From Parelaphostrongylus tenuis (taxonomy: Eukaryota > Nematoda > Chromadorea > Rhabditida > Metastrongylidae): 64,000 nt of DNA. The notes beneath the pieces were generated by a model that saw only the letters and a list, made by a program, of their open reading frames with translations, did no database searches and had not been told where the DNA came from. The stretch spans positions 162,944 to 226,943 of the forward strand of contig JAHQIW010003778.1 in the NCBI GenBank assembly GCA_019055375.1, in the 5' to 3' direction. This document shows positions 44,621-57,280 of this stretch, piece after piece (the first letter of the stretch is position 1; every line of letters begins with the position of its first letter). The translations under genes were made by a program, and so were the position numbers.

Positions 44621-45908
44621 AAATTTGCGCAGCCTTTACTAGACTCTTGATCGATATCTCTCCAACTTTTCTCCATTCCTAACTTCTCGGCGACTTGAGC
44701 TACTTAGGGCTTCAAAAACTATCCGACTTTTGTGAGATAAATAAATATAGATTCATAACGAGCCACATGTGAGCTGCTCACATGTTATGAAGAGTAGATA
44801 ACAAGTGGGAAAAAAGAATAGGTGACTGATCCACAAAAACATGCTGGCGTCATTCAAAAATATTATGTAATCGATGTTTAGACATGTCTGTGACTAACGT
44901 CAACTATCTGTATCCCCAAATGACAGAGTATTGAGATTCACGGAGAATTCGCGTATTTCGACACGCCCAAAATAAACCACCGCGACGAACGACTTTTGTG
45001 CGAGAGGGAAGCATAAGGAGACATTGCTGAGCTCGTACTACTAGTGGAGACGGATTTAATAAGTATAGAAGTTACGTTACATGCAACATCTGACAATGGG
45101 TGGTAATTAAACAGTGAAATCATTGCAGAAACGCTATAAAATAGAAAAATACTTTGAAACTTTCCTTAGGTTAAGGTCTAGTAAAAGCACAAGTGCTTAT
45201 CATTCTAGATATTTTATTGATGAGGTAAACGAAAGTATATCTGTGAAAGTATAGGGATTGGTGCTCATATAAATCCAATATAAACTGTTAGGTCCATATG
45301 CCAGTACATTGAAAAATTCGTGCAATATGTCAAATCACACCACAATGTCAACTTTTACTTAACCCGAAGCTATTTTCAGCAGCAGAGTACATTTTCAAAG
45401 AATTAGCATTGTGATATTGTCAACAGCTTCATCTCAACTGACTCTATGTTAGTTTGCGTATTTCACATCATTCTCCCTTTCATGGCGCAGTGACATATGG
45501 TCTCCGATGATCTATGACGGCCGTGTTTGAATCAAATACAGCCATTTCTTGACAAGAACAGATTCGGAAGAGGTGGAGCATTGTAAAACGAAAAGAGTTA
45601 GCGAAAGATATAAAGCAACGGAAGGGTTAATTCGCTTTTTGGTGAAATAACAAAAAAGTAAGCACTATTATTTTCCAAAGGAAAGTGTACCATGAAATAT
45701 TGTATCGCGTATAATCGCAGAGTTGTGTTCGCTGACACACAATAATGCTCTTCACCACTTTCGAGAATTTGCTGCAATTAACCATTGGTGAGGTACGGCT
45801 GAGTGCCCGAATACATTTTTTCTTCCCTTCTAAAAAATATTTATGGCAAGTAATTGACACTACTTCCAAAATTCATGTCGAATTTTAACTAGGTCGCTTT
45901 ATAAGTTC
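44621..45908. other. no recognised feature
   Basis: About 1.3 kb, AT-rich, nothing supported. Confidence 0.4.
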
Positions 45909-46235
45909 TGGCACTAGAGCAATAAACATCAATTTTTTTAACCAAAGTGATTTAAATTACATGATTTTGGCACCGATCAATTGCATATTTTCTTTCAAAC
46001 AATTTAGTGTACAACTTGTCTATATTTGCTCTAAGAATGAGATGTTGTAGAAACAAAATCGTTAGCTATTCATGCACGAATGGCGAGTAGGGCGAAGTGC
46101 TAATAGAGCGTCACGCAAGACTAATGGAGCTTCCTGTGAACGGGCGAACTTTCCTGCACCCATATCATGTTCCAAGCCCCATTTAACCTTGCTCGCCGCC
46201 TCACTAGCATTTTCTCCTAGGAGTTATTATGGACG
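45909..46235 (+). mobile_element. FB1 fold-back element, 3'-truncated, left-arm copy
   Basis: Starts GGCACTAGAGCAATAAACATC, passes TGTCTATATTTGCTCTAAG and ATTCATGCACGAATGGCGAG, and has the beginning of the opposite arm (CGCCTCACTAGCATTTTCTCC) at about 46,197-46,220, where it breaks off. Confidence 0.65.
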
Positions 46236-46654
46236 GGGCAGGGCGGTCCTCTGCGTTTTAACCGCTTGGAAACCACGTGGGTCATATTGACCCATGGGGC
46301 TTTTCGCGCACCAGTTCTCGAGGTCCATGCATAAGAAGCGAAAATGAGGTGAGCTTACTGAGTAGAATAGAGTTTTAAGAGAATTATCACTATACAATGA
46401 TGATATATCAGCAAAGAGAATACTGTGAAGGTTTTTATGCATTTTTTTTTATTGAAAGAACACCCATGTGTGAAGAAATGAACTAGTTCTGATAAGAAAA
46501 ACAACACTTTTCTAATACGAGCACATCTCCAATCGTTATTTAACATGTGTTTTTTCTTTTTCAATCTATATTTCAGCACTCAATCGATAGATTGAGAAAT
46601 GCCGATTCTGAAACTATGCTCGGTATGTGGTCTAAAAAGGTGACTTTGTACTCA

Positions 46655-46935
46655 AGGGTGTATGCAGCGCAATGGCTAAAGCTGCTGTACACCGCACACG
46701 AGATCGTTGGTTCGTTCCCGCATTCATGGCTCACCTAGCATTTCACCCCTTCGCATTTAGTAAATCTTTGCCTGTCTTGTTTGGGATCATAAGCAGCACT
46801 GGCTCAATATATCGGTAGATCATGGAGAATCATTGTAAAGGCCAGATATGCATCCATGACCTATAACGAAAATTTAAGGACGATTGCGTAGCGTATCCCT
46901 CAAAGATTCTTCGACGCCAAGAGTTTTATCCCCCT
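46655..46935 (+). mobile_element. SINE-A, left-arm copy
   Basis: TATGCAGCGCAATGGCTAAA (box A region), GTTGGTTCGTTCCCGC (box B), TCATGGCTCACC, AAGCAGCACTGGCTC, CGGTAGATCATGG, CCAGATATGCATCC and TTCGACGCCAAGAGTTTTATCC. Confidence 0.85.
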
Positions 46936-48712
46936 GACTCTTTGCTCCAGAGTAAGTTGTGTCAACTCGCCACGAAAACTTGACTACTAGTGGAATGAGT
47001 TCTAAAAGCGGATTCTCGCCAAAGAGAAAACTCATGTTCCAAGCATTTCCATTTCCAATAAGCTGCATATTTAGGAAGTTGGGAATATGAGTTGTTTGAC
47101 TCCTTGCATTTGAGCATAATGTCGTTTGATCAACTGCGTGATTTGCTCTCGGCATAGGAAATGAAGCATCATTTGTATAACCCACACTCTGTTTACACCA
47201 CTTGGAAGGAATGCGTCACCTAATCAGGCTAAGAGTTCCAGTAGTTATTCAATAGCTTAAATCACGGAAATTCAATGATGTGCATTATTTTCGAAATGGT
47301 CTATTTATTGCGCTGTTATGGTAAAAGTGAAATAATGTTTCACGTTCAAGCACTTTTCGCTGAACAGAGGTTTTCCTAAAAATTTCTATATACAATTGCT
47401 AGCATGAACTTCGGCTATTTTGATAATGCAATTGGCTTATCAAAAAAAAAAAAAAATTTTATCATTGCGCTGTAGCAGCCAAAAAAGCACAGGTTTCGCA
47501 ATTCTTGATCATTTTCATTTCGCGCACATTTATTCAAGCATCAGAAACAAAAGTGTTTCCACATTTCTCTCGAATTTGAGCAGCCATCTGATATCTATAA
47601 TCTCAAAAATTTTGAAAATCTATTTGAATTTTGAAATGACCTTTTTATTGCGCTGCAAGAGTCAGACCAAAATTAAGTGTAGCACTCAAGAATTTCTCAC
47701 ATGAAAAAAATTTCAGCAATCAATCGATAGCCTAAATTTTAACTTTCCTAAGCATATAATCAATTTTTCAAGAGGATACATAATCCGCTGTTGCAGTCAA
47801 AAAAATATCGGGTTTCGCATTCGTCGCGCATCATTTGCCCCGGCATGCGGATGGGATCGATAGTGCGGCGCGAGTTGTATATAGCTTTCGAAGTAATGGA
47901 ATAAACCATATTTTTCGTAATTTGAGCTAACAAAAGCGTATAATGAAATGGTAGCGAAGTAAATCTTGAACGTAAGTGATATATGGATGGAAATGAAGAA
48001 GATAACATAAAATTGTTCAATAAAAGTGCGATCTACGACCTTTTTGTAAGGATCTGGTCTCCATTTAAAAATGTGGCGTTTGAAAATAACTTCGGCATTA
48101 ATGCAGCGATGTAGCGATATTCATATGGAGTATAAGTACATTTGTAAAAAGTTTTCTTTCATGAAAGGATAAAACAAAGTTTTTTTTACTACTCTAGAGA
48201 AGTTATAACTCTTAATGTAATAATATTGCTGGTTTTTCTCAAATTATCTTCAAAGTGACGTCGCACTGCAATGTGCAGTATCATTTATGACGAATAGTTC
48301 GTTGTTTCATGATTGTTCTAGAATGATTCAACCAAATATAGCCTCATCAAAGTTTCTTCTAACATATTTTCTCTTTCAATCACGAGTAAACCCGCTTTGG
48401 CGACGATAAGAATTCAAATTTCATTGCGATAGTATCATGTCGCTGCGACAGCCCATTCTCGCCGCGCCACCTTGCGGTTTAAACCTGCCGCGCGCAAAAT
48501 CAACGTGAACTCAGGCAGATAGATATCGCTTTTCAACTGAGGATTTTTTTATCGCATTAGCAGAAACTTCAGATAAAGAAGTATGATTTTGATAATATGG
48601 AAAATGCTCTACACGTTGATATGCTTTTCGTGCTTTTCGCGAAATACACGCCATTGTAAATCAAGATGCACTTTAGGTATTCAACATAATTTCTTTCCTG
48701 GATGCTACATTG
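46936..48712. other. no recognised feature
   Basis: About 1.8 kb near the inner end of the left arm. It contains GCGCAATAA-type words next to AT-rich sequence and an A15 run, but no gene I can support. Its reverse complement is the first part of the right arm after 50,130. Confidence 0.4.
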
Positions 48713-48871
48713 CTATGAAAAATCATTTCGTGATAACCGGCGACGTGCTGCTTCAGCCTCAAGTTTCTGCTTTCGATCGATTATCGATACTTCTATAAAC
48801 AGTTCCTCTCCAGCGAATGAGATCGGTTTTTCACCTGTTCCCTTATAATCAGGAAGAAGCAAAAATTCATT
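48713..48871 (-). pseudogene. truncated inverted copy of the 49,915-50,129 exon
   Basis: Encodes the same carboxyl part (NEFLLLPDYKGTGEK … AARRRLSRNDFS) but the first part of the exon and its splice acceptor are missing, replaced directly by about 43 bp of SINE-B-derived sequence. One synonymous difference: AAA here, AAG in the right arm (Lys). Confidence 0.6.
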
Positions 48872-48914
48872 CAGGCTTTTTTATACTATGTGGATATCAG
48901 AACTTATAGCAATC

Positions 48915-49838
48915 CTTATAACTTATAGCAAGACCATGCATGCCATTAAAATTTCTGAGATTTGTGCTATCAAATAATTACTGAAAGTCTCGAAGAAAAG
49001 CCGACTGCAGTGAAAATGCCCGAGTATGGAACACGGAATTATTTTAATGCTAGGGGACAGAAAAAAAATGCTCGCAACCAAAGTATATCCTTCAAATTCT
49101 CATGATTTAAGATGTCGAATCACTATCAAACTTTTGAAAGAGAGCAAAAAATGCGGTAACAATCAGAAGAGATTTACTTGTCAAGAACAAACAGACACAT
49201 TAAAACTAGAGAGTAAACTTCAGTATTTCATGAAAAACTTAACTGCTGCTAGTTGTATCGTTTTTCTTTCACTGAATGTAAATCTGCCGCGTGAGCTGCT
49301 TGTCTTTTTTTGTTTCTGCTGTCACAAATTCATATCCTACATATTTCTCCTTATAATGAAACAGTGGCGATCAAATTTATATAGGTCCAATCCTGGATGA
49401 TATTTGCTGCATCAGACATTTGTAAGCAGTGATTCCATAACAAACGGTATAATGATTATAAAAATCTTGCTGTTATGCTGGCTCACATGACATAATCTTA
49501 AGTTGTAAAACACATTGACCCATCCAGTTATTTTTGATTACTTATCCGTTATTTGTGCTGATGTTGATAAAACAAATTTCTTTACGTTTACTATAAGGTC
49601 TAAGCTCTTTTTTCACTTTCGAACACATTTGTAACTCATAATTTAGGTTGATGAGGTGTTGTGTCCGATTGGTGTGATGCTCTTCGCGGTGCGTAGAGCC
49701 GAACTCCACCCCCAGCTCTCTGTGGTAGCCGACAATAACGCCTTATGAACCGCCACTTCCAGGATATCTTCGAAATTGCGTAAAAACTCGTTTAACCAGT
49801 ATTTTACCACATTCAAAAAGAAGACGAAACAACGAATT
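48915..49838. other. 924-bp spacer of the inverted repeat
   Basis: The only stretch between the arms without an inverted partner. It contains a 124-codon frame (49,026-49,400, hydrophobic carboxyl half, no family match, possibly chance) and most of a SINE-B (from 49,653). The left junction repeats the word ACTTATAGCAA twice 19 bp apart (48,902 and 48,921). Confidence 0.9.
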
Positions 49839-49905
49839 GATTGCTATAAGTTCTGATATCCACATAGTATAAAAAAACCACTCTAAAAACGGATCAATAA
49901 AGTGT
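49653..49905 (+). mobile_element. SINE-B spanning the inner breakpoint
   Basis: Head GGTGTTGTGTCCGATTGGTG (box A-like), GAGCCGAACTCCACC (box B-like), AACGCCTTATGAACCGCCAC, AACGAATTGATTGC and the tail GATCAATAAAGTG. The palindrome's right arm begins at 49,839, inside this SINE; the left arm holds only a roughly 43-bp piece of it (48,872-48,914). Confidence 0.75.
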
Positions 49906-49914
49906 TTTTATCAG

Positions 49915-50129
49915 GTCGATGCGAAAGTAATGAAGGTTTGTGCATTGTTGAGATTTGCGATCGGTATTGGAATGAATTTTTGCTTCTTCCTGATTATAAG
50001 GGAACAGGTGAAAAGCCGATCTCATTCGCTGGAGAGGAACTGTTTATAGAAGTATCGATAATCGATCGAAAGCAGAAACTTGAGGCTGAAGCAGCACGTC
50101 GCCGGTTATCACGAAATGATTTTTCATAG
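49915..50129 (+). CDS. coding-like terminal exon at the inner edge of the right arm
   Basis: A good nematode acceptor, GTTTTTATCAG (ends 49,914), opens a 71-codon frame: RCESNEGLCIVEICDRYW, NEFLLLPDYKGTGEKPISF, AGEELFIEVSIIDRKQ, KLEAEAARRRLSRNDFS, then TAG. The GC content and charged, helix-like end look protein-coding. Family not recognised. SINE-B ends 10 bp before it. Upstream exons would have to lie in the spacer or be lost, so this is likely an orphan exon cut by the rearrangement. The inverted left-arm copy lacks its first 17 or so codons. Confidence 0.4.
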
Positions 50130-51906
50130 CAATGTAGCATCCAGGAAAGAAATTATGTTGAATACCTAAAGTGCATCTTGATTTACAATGGCGTGTATTT
50201 CGCGAAAAGCACGAAAAGCATATCAACGTGTAGAGCATTTTCCATATTATCAAAATCATACTTCTTTATCTGAAGTTTCTGCTAATGCGATAAAAAAATC
50301 CTCAGTTGAAAAGCGATATCTATCTGCCTGAGTTCACGTTGATTTTGCGCGCGGCAGGTTTAAACCGCAAGGTGGCGCGGCGAGAATGGGCTGTCGCAGC
50401 GACATGATACTATCGCAATGAAATTTGAATTCTTATCGTCGCCAAAGCGGGTTTACTCGTGATTGAAAGAGAAAATATGTTAGAAGAAACTTTGATGAGG
50501 CTATATTTGGTTGAATCATTCTAGAACAATCATGAAACAACGAACTATTCGTCATAAATGATACTGCACATTGCAGTGCGACGTCACTTTGAAGATAATT
50601 TGAGAAAAACCAGCAATATTATTACATTAAGAGTTATAACTTCTCTAGAGTAGTAAAAAAAACTTTGTTTTATCCTTTCATGAAAGAAAACTTTTTACAA
50701 ATGTACTTATACTCCATATGAATATCGCTACATCGCTGCATTAATGCCGAAGTTATTTTCAAACGCCACATTTTTAAATGGAGACCAGATCCTTACAAAA
50801 AGGTCGTAGATCGCACTTTTATTGAACAATTTTATGTTATCTTCTTCATTTCCATCCATATATCACTTACGTTCAAGATTTACTTCGCTACCATTTCATT
50901 ATACGCTTTTGTTAGCTCAAATTACGAAAAATATGGTTTATTCCATTACTTCGAAAGCTATATACAACTCGCGCCGCACTATCGATCCCATCCGCATGCC
51001 GGGGCAAATGATGCGCGACGAATGCGAAACCCGATATTTTTTTGACTGCAACAGCGGATTATGTATCCTCTTGAAAAATTGATTATATGCTTAGGAAAGT
51101 TAAAATTTAGGCTATCGATTGATTGCTGAAATTTTTTTCATGTGAGAAATTCTTGAGTGCTACACTTAATTTTGGTCTGACTCTTGCAGCGCAATAAAAA
51201 GGTCATTTCAAAATTCAAATAGATTTTCAAAATTTTTGAGATTATAGATATCAGATGGCTGCTCAAATTCGAGAGAAATGTGGAAACACTTTTGTTTCTG
51301 ATGCTTGAATAAATGTGCGCGAAATGAAAATGATCAAGAATTGCGAAACCTGTGCTTTTTTGGCTGCTACAGCGCAATGATAAAATTTTTTTTTTTTTTT
51401 GATAAGCCAATTGCATTATCAAAATAGCCGAAGTTCATGCTAGCAATTGTATATAGAAATTTTTAGGAAAACCTCTGTTCAGCGAAAAGTGCTTGAACGT
51501 GAAACATTATTTCACTTTTACCATAACAGCGCAATAAATAGACCATTTCGAAAATAATGCACATCATTGAATTTCCGTGATTTAAGCTATTGAATAACTA
51601 CTGGAACTCTTAGCCTGATTAGGTGACGCATTCCTTCCAAGTGGTGTAAACAGAGTGTGGGTTATACAAATGATGCTTCATTTCCTATGCCGAGAGCAAA
51701 TCACGCAGTTGATCAAACGACATTATGCTCAAATGCAAGGAGTCAAACAACTCATATTCCCAACTTCCTAAATATGCAGCTTATTGGAAATGGAAATGCT
51801 TGGAACATGAGTTTTCTCTTTGGCGAGAATCCGCTTTTAGAACTCATTCCACTAGTAGTCAAGTTTTCGTGGCGAGTTGACACAACTTACTCTGGAGCAA
51901 AGAGTC

Positions 51907-52187
51907 AGGGGGATAAAACTCTTGGCGTCGAAGAATCTTTGAGGGATACGCTACGCAATCGTCCTTAAATTTTCGTTATAGGTCATGGATGCATATCTGG
52001 CCTTTACAATGATTCTCCATGATCTACCGATATATTGAGCCAGTGCTGCTTATGATCCCAAACAAGACAGGCAAAGATTTACTAAATGCGAAGGGGTGAA
52101 ATGCTAGGTGAGCCATGAATGCGGGAACGAACCAACGATCTCGTGTGCGGTGTACAGCAGCTTTAGCCATTGCGCTGCATACACCCT
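51907..52187 (-). mobile_element. SINE-A, right-arm copy of 46,655-46,935
   Basis: Exact reverse complement of the left-arm copy. Confidence 0.85.
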
Positions 52188-52606
52188 TGAGTACAAAGTC
52201 ACCTTTTTAGACCACATACCGAGCATAGTTTCAGAATCGGCATTTCTCAATCTATCGATTGAGTGCTGAAATATAGATTGAAAAAGAAAAAACACATGTT
52301 AAATAACGATTGGAGATGTGCTCGTATTAGAAAAGTGTTGTTTTTCTTATCAGAACTAGTTCATTTCTTCACACATGGGTGTTCTTTCAATAAAAAAAAA
52401 TGCATAAAAACCTTCACAGTATTCTCTTTGCTGATATATCATCATTGTATAGTGATAATTCTCTTAAAACTCTATTCTACTCAGTAAGCTCACCTCATTT
52501 TCGCTTCTTATGCATGGACCTCGAGAACTGGTGCGCGAAAAGCCCCATGGGTCAATATGACCCACGTGGTTTCCAAGCGGTTAAAACGCAGAGGACCGCC
52601 CTGCCC

Positions 52607-52933
52607 CGTCCATAATAACTCCTAGGAGAAAATGCTAGTGAGGCGGCGAGCAAGGTTAAATGGGGCTTGGAACATGATATGGGTGCAGGAAAGTTCGCCC
52701 GTTCACAGGAAGCTCCATTAGTCTTGCGTGACGCTCTATTAGCACTTCGCCCTACTCGCCATTCGTGCATGAATAGCTAACGATTTTGTTTCTACAACAT
52801 CTCATTCTTAGAGCAAATATAGACAAGTTGTACACTAAATTGTTTGAAAGAAAATATGCAATTGATCGGTGCCAAAATCATGTAATTTAAATCACTTTGG
52901 TTAAAAAAATTGATGTTTATTGCTCTAGTGCCA
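52607..52933 (-). mobile_element. FB1 element, right-arm copy of 45,909-46,235
   Basis: Exact reverse complement of the left-arm copy. Confidence 0.65.
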
Positions 52934-54221
52934 GAACTTATAAAGCGACCTAGTTAAAATTCGACATGAATTTTGGAAGTAGTGTCAATTACTTGCCATA
53001 AATATTTTTTAGAAGGGAAGAAAAAATGTATTCGGGCACTCAGCCGTACCTCACCAATGGTTAATTGCAGCAAATTCTCGAAAGTGGTGAAGAGCATTAT
53101 TGTGTGTCAGCGAACACAACTCTGCGATTATACGCGATACAATATTTCATGGTACACTTTCCTTTGGAAAATAATAGTGCTTACTTTTTTGTTATTTCAC
53201 CAAAAAGCGAATTAACCCTTCCGTTGCTTTATATCTTTCGCTAACTCTTTTCGTTTTACAATGCTCCACCTCTTCCGAATCTGTTCTTGTCAAGAAATGG
53301 CTGTATTTGATTCAAACACGGCCGTCATAGATCATCGGAGACCATATGTCACTGCGCCATGAAAGGGAGAATGATGTGAAATACGCAAACTAACATAGAG
53401 TCAGTTGAGATGAAGCTGTTGACAATATCACAATGCTAATTCTTTGAAAATGTACTCTGCTGCTGAAAATAGCTTCGGGTTAAGTAAAAGTTGACATTGT
53501 GGTGTGATTTGACATATTGCACGAATTTTTCAATGTACTGGCATATGGACCTAACAGTTTATATTGGATTTATATGAGCACCAATCCCTATACTTTCACA
53601 GATATACTTTCGTTTACCTCATCAATAAAATATCTAGAATGATAAGCACTTGTGCTTTTACTAGACCTTAACCTAAGGAAAGTTTCAAAGTATTTTTCTA
53701 TTTTATAGCGTTTCTGCAATGATTTCACTGTTTAATTACCACCCATTGTCAGATGTTGCATGTAACGTAACTTCTATACTTATTAAATCCGTCTCCACTA
53801 GTAGTACGAGCTCAGCAATGTCTCCTTATGCTTCCCTCTCGCACAAAAGTCGTTCGTCGCGGTGGTTTATTTTGGGCGTGTCGAAATACGCGAATTCTCC
53901 GTGAATCTCAATACTCTGTCATTTGGGGATACAGATAGTTGACGTTAGTCACAGACATGTCTAAACATCGATTACATAATATTTTTGAATGACGCCAGCA
54001 TGTTTTTGTGGATCAGTCACCTATTCTTTTTTCCCACTTGTTATCTACTCTTCATAACATGTGAGCAGCTCACATGTGGCTCGTTATGAATCTATATTTA
54101 TTTATCTCACAAAAGTCGGATAGTTTTTGAAGCCCTAAGTAGCTCAAGTCGCCGAGAAGTTAGGAATGGAGAAAAGTTGGAGAGATATCGATCAAGAGTC
54201 TAGTAAAGGCTGCGCAAATTT

Positions 54222-54637
54222 ATTGACACAGTTATAGTATAAGTCCACATCTCTGCTGCATGGGGCGCTAAAAATACCGATGACTTGAAAAGGTGAGCAC
54301 GGAGCCTAAGACCTGATATCTGGTCAGTGGCCTTTTTAAAAACGAATGTGGCTCACGGCGTTCTTCTCTTCTATATTTGCAACTTCATTTTGTTCCACAT
54401 GTTTACTGAACGTCCAAGCGCACACCTGTGAGGTGGTCTCCGTAGGTAGAAAGCCATCTAGTTCAGCTCTTTTACATCAACACCATGGACTATTCATGGA
54501 GTGGGTATTCACCCCGTTTATGCGTAGCTCAATATTCTTCCACTTCATAGAGATCTTTAAGTATTGTTTCTACTTCATTAGCACTTTTGGAAAGGATCAA
54601 GATGTCGTTTCTAAAATGAAAGTATACCCACTTACAT
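54222..54637 (-). mobile_element. RTE-B second fragment, right-arm copy
   Basis: Mirror of 44,205-44,620. Confidence 0.7.
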
Positions 54638-54686
54638 AATGCTAAGTATGTGATATACATGCAATGCAACTTTGTATAAAGTAGTT

Positions 54687-54882
54687 TAACTTATGCCTGG
54701 TAATTATTTTTGAGTTACGCATGTCAGTGGCCTGCTAAAGAGGGCTGACTTATAAAACCCGATACACGTGTTTCTGTTTTGCGATTTCGTCAGTTGGGCG
54801 GTTACTCTTTCGTCTTTTTACCAATCTTTTGTAAGTGCTCCAGTCCCCACACTATGAGTTAGCGACAACAAACATTTTACAC
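54687..54882 (+). repeat. Rep320 unit, right-arm copy
   Basis: Mirror of 43,960-44,155; reads CCCGATACACGTGTTTCTG and TTTCGTCAGTTGGGC on the plus strand. Confidence 0.65.
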
Positions 54883-55836
54883 TCTTAAGGTTTTAAGAAA
54901 ACATTCGAAACGAAATATATGATTTAATCTTTATTTAATACTGCTGACTGCAATCTTGAGTAAAAAAAGTATAGGAAAGACTTTGTCTTTTATCTTGAGA
55001 TTTCTATGTACTATCCGCCAAAAATAATTGAAGGGAGATTTTTTGAGAAACAGAGATTTGACACTAAGCTTTTAATAAATATTCGAGAGCCAGAATATTG
55101 CAAAATATAGCATTAGCACTCAAAAAAAAAATAGTGCTTCACGCATTACTCGCTGTCGCACTCTAACGCGCAATATAGCGTTCACATTTCGCAGAAGAGA
55201 GTCTTCATAGGCAATCATCAATTACTCGATAGACTAGACTTTGAAAACAGCAAACGTATCTGTTTTCTCAAACAGTTCATTTATAGCGTTATAGGAGAGA
55301 GAATGATTTGTGTTCCACAAGCGCATGACTTTTGGCGGGATAGAGCTCCTCTCTTGGCTATTAGTGTTCATCAGATAGCGTAAGTTTTGACAACTCTAAC
55401 GGTGCCCTCGTTGTTTGATAGGACTGCTTGACTGCAGATTAACCTCTAAACAGGCTGCGTATTTCATTGTGACCAAAAAACCGTCCAGTTGGAATTGTTC
55501 ACGTTCGCACCGTGGAGTTGATCATAGTCTGTATCGTCGTGCTATTTATGCAAAACCCAATCTTTTTCCCCACCTTACATAGTTAAGTAAGCAATATCTT
55601 TTCCTCATTAGTACTTTCCAAAAACATGACGATGTTTTGAAGGTTTGATAGGGATTTTTCAACAATACGTATGCCGTCTTCGTCCCAATTAAGCGACATC
55701 ATTATCCACTGCAGTACAGTAGTGAATAACATTGGCGTTATGGTGACCACTTGTCAGAACCCTTCTTCTAAGTGTATGGCAGGGAATCGATAGAAAAGCC
55801 GCATTGTGTACTGCAGTTTCGATGGCAATGTGCTAA

Positions 55837-56566
55837 TGCTTTTTTAGGCTAAGCAACTAGTCTTAAAAAATTTTCTATAAACTTTATTTTCTGACATCTC
55901 TATGTCGTTTTTTATTGATAATTTCGCCTATAATTATATAAAACATCAGTTTCAGCTTTAGAATACCAATTGAACAGTATGATTTGCATGCGTTGATTCT
56001 CCGTTGTTGGAGAAAAGATTCAATGATTAGTAAAATCGATGAGGATGGAAGCATTGACATAACGGCAAATTTGACTGCGGGCAGATTTTGAGCAATATAA
56101 TGAAGGCAGTTCTGATCTCGAGGACATTCCTGATATTCCTGATTCTAACAGGCCATCTGTTTGGATGAGCGTGACTAGCAAACTATTTTAGACGCTGAGC
56201 CTTCATCAAACAGTTGTGACTTGACAAAAGCTTGATGTTTTGCTCAAGACCGTTGTCAACAAGCTGCACCAATTTGGCAATTTCAATAAGAAGCTTTGCG
56301 AGAGCCCGCGTGAGCTCTCTACGACTATGACCTCTTTCAATCAATGCGACACTTTTTTAATGGCTATCGATTTCAATCATTCAATAAAGCTGAAGCATGT
56401 CAAGAGTTCTTTGTATCAAAAGAGCCAGATTGGCCTTTCGAAGGCAACCGGAACTTTTGCAGATCGTTAGCAGAGAGTCGTGGACAGCGATGATTCATAG
56501 TTTGAAGAAAAGTCATTGCTATTTTTGTTGTTAATATTTGCGTAAAAATGATACTACGCAAAATTC
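55837..56566 (+). mobile_element. mariner-like fragment nested in RTE-B, right-arm copy
   Basis: Mirror of 42,276-43,005. The plus-strand frame at 56,240-56,470 gives the VVNKLHQFGNF peptide. Confidence 0.55.
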
Positions 56567-56749
56567 TCAAAATTTTTTTTCAGCCCTGGTAGATAGGATG
56601 GTTCCATACTTTGGTCGAGTAGCGCTGATAGGTTTGCATTCGTTTCAACATTGTAAATACTTTCTTGTAGTCGATGAAGGTTAATACAAGAGGCATACGA
56701 TAATGATTTGCGACACGGTTTAAATGTGGCCCATGCTACAATGCACTTT

Positions 56750-57019
56750 CGGAATCCTGCCTTTCTGATTGTGCTTCGAAAGATTTTTGCAGTGCGCAAA
56801 AGTACAAATTTCGCAAAGAACTTGCAGAGTATATTCGGCAAGTATGACGGATAAAGGATAAAGCTCTTGGTGCTGATCGACCCCTGGAATCCTGCCTTTC
56901 TGATTGTGCTTCAAAAGATTTTTGCAGTGCGCAAAAGTACAAATTTCGCAAAGAATTTGCAGAGTATATTCGGCAAGTATGACGGATAAAGGATAAAGCT
57001 CTTGGTGCTGATCGACCCC
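56750..57019 (-). repeat. 135-bp tandem duplication, right-arm copy
   Basis: Mirror of 41,822-42,091. Both arms carry the duplication, so it predates the inverted duplication. Confidence 0.93.
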
Positions 57020-57280
57020 TGAAGAATGCGCCATGCATTCGTCTTCAATTTTTTAAATTCCTTTTGAAGTGATTGGATGCATATCTGGCCCTGTACAATG
57101 ACTCGTGGTTACCTACCGCTGAACCGAGCCAGTGCTACTTATCTTCCAGACAAGTCTAGGACCAGTCTGGTACCAATTAAGCAACCTCGAAAGGATGGAT
57201 GATTGATTGAGCCATACGCGCAAGATCGAGCCATTGACATCGTACGCGAGGCAAAGCACCTCTGACCACTGCACCATATG
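56984..57280 (-). mobile_element. SINE-A nested in RTE-B, right-arm copy
   Basis: Mirror of 41,561-41,857. Confidence 0.9.

Larger units (their letters stand above)
34841..48914 (+). repeat. left arm of a giant inverted repeat (palindrome)
   Basis: Base x in this arm pairs with 98,841-x (outer part) or 98,842-x (between 42,265 and about 48,870) in the right arm, as reverse complement. Every long stretch I compared is identical, including the homopolymer A15 at 47,442-47,456 against T15 at 51,386-51,400. Differences seen by eye: an extra C at 42,265; T at 48,827 against a G at 50,015 (same-strand equivalent C/T); and about 89 bp present only in the right arm near 49,880-49,968. The arm reaches at least to 34,841, which mirrors the last base of the window; its true outer end is not visible. 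Confidence 0.98.
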
